The position numbers and the translations under genes were made by a program. Below, one piece after another: positions 43,801 through 56,500 of a DNA stretch of 64,000 nucleotides. Source of the DNA: Anagrus nilaparvatae (taxonomy: Eukaryota > Arthropoda > Insecta > Hymenoptera > Mymaridae). How positions within the stretch are numbered: position 1 is the stretch's first letter; each line of letters begins with the position of its first letter. The stretch spans positions 22,048,501 through 22,112,500 of the forward strand of contig JAKSXM010000231.1 of the NCBI GenBank assembly GCA_022575985.1, given 5' to 3'. The notes beneath the pieces are model-generated. The model did not search any database, was not told the DNA's origin, and saw only the letters and a list, made by a program, of their open reading frames with translations.

Positions 43801-45083
43801 CTTATGATTAAAATTATAAAAATTATATTGATAAAAACAATGTTTAATAATTGTTTCTAGATGTGCACAAAATAACAAGTGTAATAATAAGTTTACTTGT
43901 TATTTTATAATATATAAATTAATTTTAGGCTTAAATTTTATTCACTTTTAAGCACAATAACGTTAAAATCAATGTTACTTTTGAGTTTAGTTAATTTTTT
44001 TTTTGAATTTTGTTAACGAGTTGTTTAATATTGAAAATTTAAGTATATTGTAAAGTAACTTGTTCAATGTGTAGTTTTCTACACTTCTAGAAAGAATTAT
44101 TAAACATTGTAAGAGGAGCTAAATAATTAATAATCTTATAGTATTTTATACTGATGTTTATTACAAATATAGTGTTAAATAATGTTACAAACAAAAATTT
44201 GAAAATATTTAGCAAAATTTTTCCTCTTGTTCGTATCATTTTTTAACATTATATTTGTAATATACATCATTATAAAATAATATAAGATTATCAATTATTT
44301 AGCTCTGCTTACAATGTTTAATAATTGTCTCTAGATGTGTAAAAAAGTACATCTAGAAAGTGTTACTAAAGTAATTATTTAAAATATACTTAAATTTTAA
44401 ATATAAAACAACTCGTTCACGAAGTATTTTTAATCTCAAATTAATTTTAACGTTATTGTGCTCAAGTAATAATATAACTGCATTTTAATATTAAACATTT
44501 ATTAAACATTTGATATAATTCAAAACTTATAAAATTTATAAAGACTGCATATTTAACCTATTTAAAAAACAATGTTCAATAATTGTTCCTAGATGTGCAA
44601 AAAATAACTTCGTGTACGTGTTATTTTACAAAATATTTATTACTTTTAAGATTATTGAATCTTTACTTTTTGAAGTTACTTTTCAGCTAAATAACGTTAA
44701 AATTCAGATTCATTTCAGTTACTTGGTCGAAATTCATATATTATAATCATATAGTGATTAAACATAAAATACTATAATATTATCAATTATTTAGCTCTGC
44801 TTACAAAAATTAATAAATCTTTCTAGAGGCGTAAAAAAGTAAATCTTGAACGAGTTACTTTACAATTAACTTAAATTTTAAATATAAAACAACTCGTTCA
44901 CGAAGTATTTTTAATCTCAAAAGTAACATTGATTTTAACGTTATTGTGCTTAAAAGTAAATTTAAGCCTACAATTAATTCATATATTGTATGTATACACG
45001 TATACACGTACACGAAGTTATTTTGTGCAGATCTAGAAACAATTATACAACATTGTTTTTATCACTAGTAGAGCTAAATTGTG

Positions 45084-45914
45084 CAAATATTTAGCAACGT
45101 TGCTAATTATTTTCAGATTTATTAAGCAACTTTACTAAATATTTTCAAATTTATTTAGCTACATTGTTAAATATTTTTAGATTTAATTAGCAACGATGCT
45201 AATTATTTTCAGATTTAATTAGCAACGATGCTAATTATTTTTAGATTTAATTAGCAACGTTGCTAATTATTTTCAGATTTAATTGGCAACGATGCTAATT
45301 ATTTTTAGATTTAATTAGCAACGATGCTAATTATTTTCAGATTTAATTAGCAACGATGCTAATTATTTTTAGATTTAATTAGCAACGATGCTAATTATTT
45401 TCAGATTTAATTAGCAACGATGCTAATTATTTTCAGATTTAATTAGCAACGATGCTAATTATTTTCAGATTTAATTAGCAACGATGCTAATTATTTTCAT
45501 ATTTAATTAGCAACGATGCTAATTATTTTTAGATTTAATTAGCAACGATGCTAATTATTTTCAGATTTAATTATCAACGATGCTAATTATTTTTAGATTT
45601 AATTAGCAACGATGCTAGTTATTTTTAGATTTAATTAGCAACGATGCTAATTATTTTTAGATTTAATTAGCAACGATGCTAATTATTTTCAGATTTAATT
45701 AGCAACGATGCTAATTATTTTTAGATTTAATTAGCAACGATGCTAATTATTTTCATATTTAATTAGCAACGATGCTAATTATTTTCAGATTTAATTAGCA
45801 ACGATGCTAATTATTTTCAGATTTAATTAGCAACGTTGCTAATTATTTTCAGATTTATTTAGCAACTTTGCTAAATATTTTCAAATTTATTTAGCTACGT
45901 TGTTAAATATTTTC
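45084..45914. repeat. 32-bp array 10
   Basis: Same start as array 9 (a TTGGCAACG variant unit) and one copy of the ATCAACG/GCTAGTT pair. Confidence 0.93.
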
Positions 45915-47199
45915 ACTTATGATTAAAATTATAAAAATTATATTGATAAAAACAATGTTTAATAATTGTTTCTAGATGTGCACAAAATAACAAGTGTAAT
46001 AATAAGTTTACTTGTTATTTTATAATATATAAATTAATTTTAGGCTTAAATTTTATTCACTTTTAAGCACAATAACGTTAAAATCAATGTTACTTTTGAG
46101 TTTAGTTAATTTTTTTTTTGAATTTTGTTAACGAGTTGTTTAATATTGAAAATTTAAGTATATTGTAAAGTAACTTGTTCAATGTGTAGTTTTCTACACT
46201 TCTAGAAAGAATTATTAAACATTGTAAGAGGAGCTAAATAATTAATAATCTTATAGTATTTTATACTGATGTTTATTACAAATATAGTGTTAAATAATGT
46301 TACAAACAAAAATTTGAAAATATTTAGCAAAATTTTTCCTCTTGTTCGTATCATTTTTTAACATTATATTTGTAATATACATCATTATAAAATAATATAA
46401 GATTATCAATTATTTAGCTCTGCTTACAATGTTTAATAATTGTCTCTAGATGTGTAAAAAAGTACATCTAGAAAGTGTTACTAAAGTAATTATTTAAAAT
46501 ATACTTAAATTTTAAATATAAAACAACTCGTTCACGAAGTATTTTTAATCTCAAATTAATTTTAACGTTATTGTGCTCAAGTAATAATATAACTGCATTT
46601 TAATATTAAACATTTATTAAACATTTGATATAATTCAAAACTTATAAAATTTATAAAGACTGCATATTTAACCTATTTAAAAAACAATGTTCAATAATTG
46701 TTCCTAGATGTGCAAAAAATAACTTCGTGTACGTGTTATTTTACAAAATATTTATTACTTTTAAGATTATTGATTCTTTACTTTTTGAAGTTACTTTTCA
46801 GCTAAATAACGTTAAAATTCAGATTCATTTCAGTTACTTGGTCGAAATTCATATATTATAATCATATAGTGATTAAACATAAAATACTATAATATTATCA
46901 ATTATTTAGCTCTGCTTACAAAAATTAATAAATCTTTCTAGAGGCGTAAAAAAGTAAATCTTGAACGAGTTACTTTACAATTAACTTAAATTTTAAATAT
47001 AAAACAACTCGTTCACGAAGTATTTTTAATCTCAAAAGTAACATTGATTTTAACGTTATTATGCTTAAAAGTAAATTTAAGCCTACAATTAATTCATATA
47101 TTGTATGTATACACGTATACACGTACACGAAGTTATTTTGTGCAGATCTAGAAACAATTATACAACATTGTTTTTATCACTAGTAGAGCTAAATTGTGC

Positions 47200-47645
47200 A
47201 AATATTTAGCAACGTTGCTAATTATTTTCAGATTTATTTAGCAACTTTACTAAATATTTTCAAATTTATTTAGCTACATTGTTAAATATTTTTAGATTTA
47301 ATTAGCAACGATGCTAATTATTTTCAGATTTAATTAGCAACGATGCTAATTATTTTTAGATTTAATTAGCAACGTTGCTAATTATTTTCAGATCTAATTA
47401 GCAAAGATGCTAATTATTTTCAGATTTAATTAGCAACGTTGCTAATTATTTTCAGATTTAATTAGCAACGATGCTAATTATTTTCATATTTAATTAGCAA
47501 CGATGCTAATTATTTTCAGATTTAATTAGCAACGATGCTAATTATTTTCAGATTTAATTAGCAACGTTGCTAATTATTTACAGATTTATTTAGCAACTTT
47601 GCTAAATATTTTCAAATTTATTTAGCTACGTTGTTAAATATTTTC
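47200..47645. repeat. 32-bp array 11
   Basis: Short array with a CAAAGATGC unit and TTTACAGATTT near the end. It pairs with array 13. Confidence 0.93.
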
Positions 47646-48894
47646 ACTTATGAATAAAATTATAAAAATTATATTGATAAAAACAATGTTTAATAATTGT
47701 TTCTAGATGTGCACAAATTAACAAGTGTAATAATAAGTTTACTTGTTATTTTATAATATATAAATTAATTTTAGGCTTAAATTTTATTCACTTTTAAGCA
47801 CAATAACGTTAAAATCAATGTTACTTTTGAGTTAAGTTAATTTTTTTTTTGAATTTTGTGAACGAGTTGTTTAATATTGAAAATTTAAGTATATTGTAAA
47901 GTAACTTGTTCAATGTGTAGCTTTCTACACTTCTAGAAAGAATTATTAAACATTGTAAGAGGAGCTAAATAATTAATAATCTTATAGTATTTTATACTGA
48001 TGTTTATTACAAATATAGTGTTAAATAATGTTACAAACAAAAATTTGAAAATATTTAGCAAAATTTTTCCTCTTGTTCGTATCATTTTTTAACATTATAT
48101 TTGTAATATACATCTTTATAAAATAATATAAGATTTTCAATTATTTAGCTCTGCTTACAATGTTTAATAATTGTCTCTAGATGTGTAAAAAAGTACATCT
48201 AGAAAGTGTTACTAAAGTAATTATTTAAAATATACTTAAATTTTAAATATAAAACAACTCGTTCACGAAGTATTTCTAATCTCAAATTAATTTTAACGTT
48301 ATTGTGCTCAAGTAACCTATAACTGCATTTTAATATTAAACATTTATTAAACATTTGATATAATTCAAAACTTATAAAATTTATAAAGACTGCATATTTA
48401 ACCTATTTAAAAAACAATGTTTAATAATTGTTCCTAGATGTGCAAAAAATAAATTCGTGTACGTGTTATTTTACAAAATATTTATTACTTTTAAGATTAT
48501 TTAATCTTTACTTTTTGATGTTACTTTTCAGCTAAATAACGTTAAAATTCAGATACATTTCAGTTACTTGGTCGAAATTCATATATTATAATCGTATAGA
48601 GTAATTAAACATAAAATACAATAATATTATCAATTATTTAGCTCTGCTTACAAAAATTAATAAATCTTTTTAGATGCGTAAAAAAGTACATCTTGAAAGA
48701 GTTACTTTACAATTAACTTAAATTTTAAATATAATACAACTCGTTCACGAAGTATTTTTAATCTCAAAAGTAAGATTGATTTTAACGATAATGTGCTTAA
48801 AAGTAAATTTAAGCCTAAAATTAATTCATATATTGTATACTAACACGTACACGAAGTTATTTTGTGCAGATCTAGATACAATTATTAAATTGTG

Positions 48895-49438
48895 GAAATA
48901 TTTAGCAACGTTGCTAAATATTTCCAGATTTAATTAGCAACATTGCTAATTATTTTCAGATTTAATTAGCAACGTTGCTAATTATTTTCAGATTTAATTA
49001 GCAACGATGCTAATTATTTTCAGATTTAATTAGCAACGATGCTAATTATTTTCAGATTTAATTAGCAACGATGCTAATTATTTTTAGATTTAATTAGCAA
49101 CGATGCTAATTATTTTTAGATTTAATTAGCAACGATGCTAATCATTTTCAGATTTAATTAGCAACGATGCTAATTATTTTTAGATTTAATTAGCAACGAT
49201 GCTAATTATTTTCAGATTTAATTAGCAACGATGCTAATTATTTTCAGATTTAATTAGCAACGTTGCTAATTATTTTCAGATTTAATTAGCAACGATGCTA
49301 ACTATTTTCAGATTTAATTAGCAACGATGCTAATTATTTTTAGATTTAATTAGCAACGATGCTAATTATTTTCAGATTTATTTAGCAACTTTGCTAAATA
49401 TTTTCAAATTTATTTAGCTACGTTGTTAAATATTTTCA
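48895..49438. repeat. 32-bp array 12
   Basis: It starts TGGAAATATTTAGC like units 1, 2 and 14 and lacks the GTATACACG stretch in the left arm, so it belongs to the older subtype. Confidence 0.93.
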
Positions 49439-50729
49439 CTTATGATTAAAATTATAAAAATTATATTGATAAAAACAATGTTTAATAATTGTTTCTAGAT
49501 GTGCACAAAATAACAAGTGTAATAATAAGTTTACTTGTTATTTTATAATATATAAATTAATTTTAGGCTTAAATTTTATTCACTTTTAAGCACAATAACG
49601 TTAAAATCAATGTTACTTTTGAGTTTAGTTAATTTTTTTTTTGAATTTTGTGAACGAGTTGTTTAATATTGAAAATTTAAGTATATTGTAAAGTAACTTG
49701 TTCAATGTGTAGTTTTCTACACTTCTAGAAAGAATTATTAAACATTGTAAGAGGAGCTAAATAATTAATAATCTTATAGTATTTTATACTGATGTTTATT
49801 ACAAATATAGTGTTAAATAATGTTACAAACAAAAATTTGAAAATATTTAGCAAAATTTTTCCTCTTGTTCGTATCATTTTTTAACATTATATTTGTAATA
49901 TACATCATTATAAAATAATATAAGATTATCAATTATTTAGCTCTGCTTACAATGTTTAATAATTGTCTCTAGATGTGTAAAAAAGTACATCTAGAAAGTG
50001 TTACTAAAGTAATTATTTAAAATATACTTAAATTTTAAATATAAAACAACTCGTTCACGAAGTATTTCTAATCTCAAATTAATTTTAACGTTATTGTGCT
50101 CAAGTAATAATATAACTGCATTTTAATATTAAACATTTATTAAACATTTGATATAATTCAAAACTTATAAAATTTATAAAGACTGCATATTTAACCTATT
50201 TAAAAAACAATGTTCAATAATTGTTCCTAGATGTGCAAAAAATAACTTCGTGTACGTGTTATTTTACAAAATATTTATTACTTTTAAGATTATTGAATCT
50301 TTACTTTTTGAAGTTACTTTTCAGCTAAATAACGTTAAAATTCAGATTCATTTCAGTTACTTGGTCGAAATTCATATATTATATATTGTAATCATATAGT
50401 GATTAAACATAAAATACTATAATATTATCAATTATTTAGCTCTGCTTACAAAAATTAATAAATCTTTCTAGAGGCGTAAAAAAGTACATCTTGAACAAGT
50501 TACTTTACAATTAACTTAAATTTTAAATATAAAACAACTCGTTCACGAAGTATTTTTAATCTCAAAAGTAACATTGATTTTAACGTTATTATGCTTAAAA
50601 GTAAATTTAAGCCTACAATTAATTCATATATTGTATGTATACACGTATACACGTACACGAAGTTATTTTGTGCAGATCTAGAAACAATTATACAACATTG
50701 TTTTTATCACTAGTAGAGCTAAATTGTGC

Positions 50730-51175
50730 AAATATTTAGCAACGTTGCTAATTATTTTCAGATTTATTTAGCAACTTTACTAAATATTTTCAAATTTATT
50801 TAGCTACATTGTTAAATATTTTTAGATTTAATTAGCAACGATGCTAATTATTTTCAGATTTAATTAGCAACGATGCTAGTTATTTTTAGATTTAATTAGC
50901 AACGTTGCTAATTATTTTCAGATCTAATTAGCAACGATGCTAATTATTTTCAGATTTAATTAGCAACGTTGCTAATTATTTTCAGATTTAATTAGCAACG
51001 ATGCTAATTATTTTCATATTTAATTAGCAACGATGCTAATTATTTTCAGATTTAATTAGCAACGATGCTAATTATTTTCAGATTTAATTAGCAACGTTGC
51101 TAATTATTTACAGATTTATTTAGCAACTTTGCTAAATATTTTCAAATTTATTTAGCTACGTTGTTAAATATTTTC
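50730..51175. repeat. 32-bp array 13
   Basis: Near-duplicate of array 11. Together with 12 and 14 it shows a two-unit period (11-12 and 13-14). Confidence 0.93.
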
Positions 51176-52424
51176 ACTTATGAATAAAATTATAAAAATT
51201 ATATTGATAAAAACAATGTTTAATAATTGTTTCTAGATGTTCACAAATTAACAAGTGTAATAATAAGTTTACTTGTTATTTTATAATATATAAATTAATT
51301 TTAGGCTTAAATTTTATTCACTTTTAAGCACAATAACGTTAAAATCAATGTTACTTTTGAGTTAAGTTAATTTTTTTTTTGAATTTTGTGAACGAGTTGT
51401 TTAATATTGAAAATTTAAGTATATTGTAAAAAAACTTGTTCAATGTGTAGCTTTCTACACTTCTAGAAAGAATTATTAAACATTGTAAGAGGAGCTAAAT
51501 AATTAATAATCTTATAGTATTTTATACTGATGTTTATTACAAATATAGTGTTAAATAATGTTACAAACAAAAATTTGGAAATATTTAGCAAAATTTTTCC
51601 TCTTGTTCGTATCATTTTTTAACATTATATTTGTAATATACATCTTTATAAAATAATATAAGATTTTCAATTATTTAGCTCTGCTTACAATGTTTAATAA
51701 TTGTCTCTAGATGTGTAAAAAAGTACATCTAGAAAGTGTTACTAAAGTAATTATTTAAAATATACTTAAATTTTAAATATAAAACAACTCGTTCACGAAG
51801 TATTTCTAATCTCAAATTAATTTTAACGTTATTGTGCTCAAGTAACCTATAACTGCATTTTAATATTAAACATTTATTAAACATTTGATATAATTCAAAA
51901 CTTATAAAATTTATAAAGACTGCATATTTAACCTATTTAAAAAACAATGTTTAATAATTGTTCCTAGATGTGCAAAAAATAAATTCGTGTACGTGTTATT
52001 TTACAAAATATTTATTACTTTTAAGATTATTTAATCTTTACTTTTTGATGTTACTTTTCAGCTAAATAACGTTAAAATTCAGATACATTTCAGTTACTTG
52101 GTCGAAATTCATATATTATAATCGTATAGAGTAATTAAACATAAAATACAATAATATTATCAATTATTTAGCTCTGCTTACAAAAATTAGTCAATCTTTT
52201 TAGATGCGTAAAAAAGTACATCTTGAAAGAGTTACTTTACAATTAACTTAAATTTTAAATATAATACAACTCGTTCACGAAGTATTTTTAATCTCAAAAG
52301 TAAGATTGATTTTAACGATAATGTGCTTAAAAGTAAATTTAAGCCTAAAATTAATTCATATATTGTATACTAACACGTACACGAAGTTATTTTGTGCAGA
52401 TCTAGATACAATTATTAAATTGTG

Positions 52425-52871
52425 GAAATATTTAGCAACGTTGCTAAATATTTCCAGATTTAATTAGCAACGATGCTAATCATTTTCAGATTTAATTAGC
52501 AACGATGCTAATTATTTTCATATTTAATTAGCAACGATGCTAATTATTTTCAGATTTAATTAGCAACGATGCTAATTATTTTTAGATTTAATTAGCAACG
52601 ATGCTAATTATTTTCAGATTTAATTAGCATCGATGCTAATTATTTTTAGATTTAATTAGCAACGATGCTAATTATTTTCAGATTTAATTAGCAACGTTGC
52701 TAATTATTTTCAGATTTAATTAGCAACGATGCTAATTATTTTCAGATTTAATTAGCAACGATGCTAATTATTTTTAGATTTAATTAGCAACGATGCTAAT
52801 TATTTTCAGATTTATTTAGCAACTTTGCTAAATATTTTCAAATTTATTTAGCTACGTTGTTAAATATTTTC
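52425..52871. repeat. 32-bp array 14
   Basis: The last array, subtype as array 12, with one GCATCGATGC variant. Its spacer is truncated at 53546 by the next satellite. Confidence 0.93.
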
Positions 52872-53546
52872 ACTTATGATAAAAATTATAAAAATTATAA
52901 TGATAAAAACAATGTTTAATAATTGTTTCTGGATGTGCACAAAATAACTTCGTGTACGTGTTATTTTACAATATACAAATTAATTTTAGGCTTAAATTTT
53001 ATTCACTTTTAAGCACAATAACGTTAAAATCAATGTTACTTTTGAGTTTAGTTAATTTTTTTTTTGAATTTTGTGAACGAGTTGTTTAATATTGAAAATT
53101 TAAGTATATTGTAAAGTAACTTGTTCAATGTGTAGTTTTCTACACTTCTAGAAAGAATTATTAAACATTGTAAGAGGAGCTAAATAATTAATAATCTTAT
53201 AGTATTTTATACTGATGTTTATTACAAATTTTGTGTTAAATAATGTTACAAACAAAAATTTGGAAATATTTAGCAAAATTTTTCCTCTTGTTCGTATCAT
53301 TTTTTAACATTATATTTGTAATATAAATCATTATAAAATAATATAAGATTATCAATTATTTAGCTCTGCTTACAATGTTTAATAATTGTCTCTAGATGTG
53401 TAAAAAAGTACATCTAGAAAGTGTTACTAAAGTAATTTTTTAAAATATACTTAAATTTTAAATATAAAACAACTCGTTCACGAAGTATTTCTAATCTCAA
53501 ATTAATTTTAACGTTATTGTGCTCAAGTAACCTATAACTGCATTTT

Positions 53547-56500
53547 CATGCTGGAGTATTTTAGCTCAGCATAACGCTGAAGTATTTTTAGTTCAGTATA
53601 ATGCTGGAGGACTTAGCTCAGCTTAATGCTGGAGTATTGTTAGCTCAGTTTAATGCTAAAGGATTTAGCTCATTATAATGCTGGAGGATTTAGTTCATCC
53701 CATACCTGAAGTGTTTTTAGCTCACTATAATGCTGGAGGATTTAGTTCTGTATAATGCTAGAGGATTTAGTTCGGCATAATGCTGGAGGATTGAGCTAAG
53801 TATAATGCTGGAGGATTTAGCTCAGTATAATGCTGGAGGATTTAGCTTAGTATAATGCTGGAGTATTTTAGCTCAGCGTAATGCTGGAGGATTTAGCTCA
53901 GTATAATGCTGGAGGATTTAGCTTAGTATAATGCTGAAGGATTGAGCTCAGTATAATGCTGGAGGATTTAGCTCAGTATAATGCTGGAGGATTTAGCTTA
54001 GTATAATGCTGGAGTATTTTAGCTCAGCGTAATGCTGGAGGATTTAGCTCAGTATAATGCTGGAGGATTTAGCTTAGTATAATGCTGGAGTATTTTAGCT
54101 CAGCTTAATGCTGAAGTATTTTTAGCTCAGTATAATGCTGGAGGATTTAGTTCAGGACATACCTGGAGTATTTTTAGCTCAGTATAATGCTTGAGCATTT
54201 AGCACAGCATAATGCTGGAGTATTTTTAGCTAAGTATAATGCTGGAGGATTTAGCTCAGCATAATGCTGGAGTATTTTTAGCTCAGCATAATGCTGGAGG
54301 ATTGAGCTCAGTATGATGCTGGAGGATTTAGCCCAGTATAATGCTGGAGGATTTATCTTAGTATAATGCTGAAGTATTTAAGCTCAGTATAATGCTGAAG
54401 GATTGAGCTCAGTATAATGCTGGAGGATTTAGCTCAGTATAATGCTGGAGGATTTAGCTTAGTATAATGCTGGAGTATTTTAGCTCAGCGTAATGCTGGA
54501 GGATTAAGCTCAGTATAATGCTGGAGGATTTAGCTTAGTATAATGCTGGAGTATTTTAGCTCAGCATAATGCTGAAGTATTTTTAGTTCAGTATAATGCT
54601 GGAGGACTTAGCTCAGCTTAATGCTGGAGTATTGTTAGCTCAGTTTAATGCTAAAGGATTTAGCTCAGTATAATGCTGGAGGATTTAGTTCAGCCCATAA
54701 CTGAAGTGTTTTTAGCTTACTATAATGCTGGAGGATTTAGTTCAGTATAATGCTAGAGGATTTAGTTCGGCATAATGCTGGAGGATTGAGCTAAGTATAA
54801 TGCTGGAGGATTTAGCTCAGCATAATTCTGGAGTATTTTTAGCTCAGTATAATGCTGGAGGACTTAGCTCAGCTTAATGCTGGAGTATTTTTAGCTCAGT
54901 ATAATGCTGAAGGATTTAGCTCAGTATAATGTGGAGGATTTAGTTCAGCCCATACCTGGAGTGTTTTTAGCTCAGTATAATGCTAGAGGATTTAGTTCAG
55001 CCCATAACTGGAGTGTTTTTAGCTCAGTATAATGCTGGAGGATTTAGTTCAGTATAATGCTAGAGGATTTAGCTCGGCATAATGCTGGAGGATCGAGCTC
55101 AGTATAATGCTGGAGGATTTAGCTCAGCATAAATCTGGAGTATTTTTAGCTCAGTATAATGCTGGAGGATTTAGCGCAACATAATGTTGGAGTATTTTAG
55201 CTCAGTATAATGCTGGAGGATTTAGCTCAGCATAATGCTGGAGTGTTTTTAGCTCAGTATAATGGTGGAGAATTTAGCTTAGCATAATACTGGAGTATTT
55301 TCAGCTCAGTATAATGCTGGAGGATTTAGATCAGTATGATGCTGGATGATTTAGCTCAGCATCATGCTGGAGTACTTTTAGCTCAGTATATTAATGGAGG
55401 ATTTAGCTCAGCATAATACAGTATTAACTTAGCTCAGCATAATGGAGTATGATGGAGTATTTTAGCTCAGTATAATGCTCGAGGACTTAGCTCAGTATAA
55501 TGCTGGAGGATTTAGTTCAGAACATACCTGAAGTATTTTAAGCTCAGTATAATGCTGGAGGATTTAGCTCAGCATAATGCTGGAGTATTTTTAGCTCAGT
55601 ATAATGCTGGAGGATTTAGCTCAGCATAATGCTGGAGGATTGAGCTCAGTATGATGCTGGAGGATTTAGCTCAGTATAATGCTGGAGGACTTATCTTAGT
55701 ATAATGCTGAAGTATTTAAGCTCAGTATAATGCTGGAGGATTTAGCTCAGTATAATGCTGGAGGATTTAGCTCAACATAATACAGTATTAACTTAGCTCA
55801 GCATAATACGGTATTAATTTAGCTCAGCATAATGGAGTATTTTCAGCTCAGTATGATGCTGGAGGATTCAGCTCAGTATAATTCTGGAGGATTTAGCTCA
55901 TCATAATGCTGGAGTGTTTTTAGCACAGTATAATGCTTGAGGATTTAGCTCAGCATAATGCTGGAGTATTTTTAGCACAGTATAATGCTGAAGGATGTAG
56001 CTCACTTTAATGCTGGAGGATTTAGTTCAGCACATACCTGGAGTATTTTTAGCTCAGTATAATGCTGGAGGATTTAGCTCAGCATAATGCTGGAGGATTG
56101 AGCTCAGTATGATAATGGAGGATTTAGCTCAGTATAATGCTGGAGGATTTATCTTAGTATAATGCTGAAGTATTTAAGCTCAGTATAATGGTGGAGGATT
56201 TAGCTCAGAATAATACAGTATCAACTTAGCTCAGCATTATACAGTATTAATTTAGCTTAGCATAATGGAGTATTTTTAGCTCAGTATAATGCTGGAGGAT
56301 TTAGCTCAGCATAATGCTGGAGTATTTTTAGCTCAGTATAATGCTGGAGGATTGAGCTCAGTATGATGCTGGAGGATTTAGCTCAGTATAATGCTGGAGG
56401 ATTTATCTTAGTATAATTCTGAAGTATTTAAGCTCAGTATAATGCTGGAGGATTTAGCTCAGTATAATGCTGGAGGATATAGTTCAGCACATACCTGGAG

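Larger units (their letters stand above)
28357..53546. repeat. Megasatellite: head-to-tail foldback-like units 3-14
   Basis: Each unit is left arm, 32-bp array, right arm and spacer, 1.7 to 2.3 kb. The recurring CTCGTTCACGAAGTATTTCT landmark (last base T or C-like variant) lies near 29896, 31785, 36146, 38066, 39987, 42075, 48262, 50052, 51793 and 53471; two further units near 44410 and 46525 carry a TTTTT variant. Unit length differs mainly by the number of 32-bp repeats. The spacer is also an inverted repeat, so palindromes alternate along the array. It ends abruptly at 53546. Confidence 0.9.
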
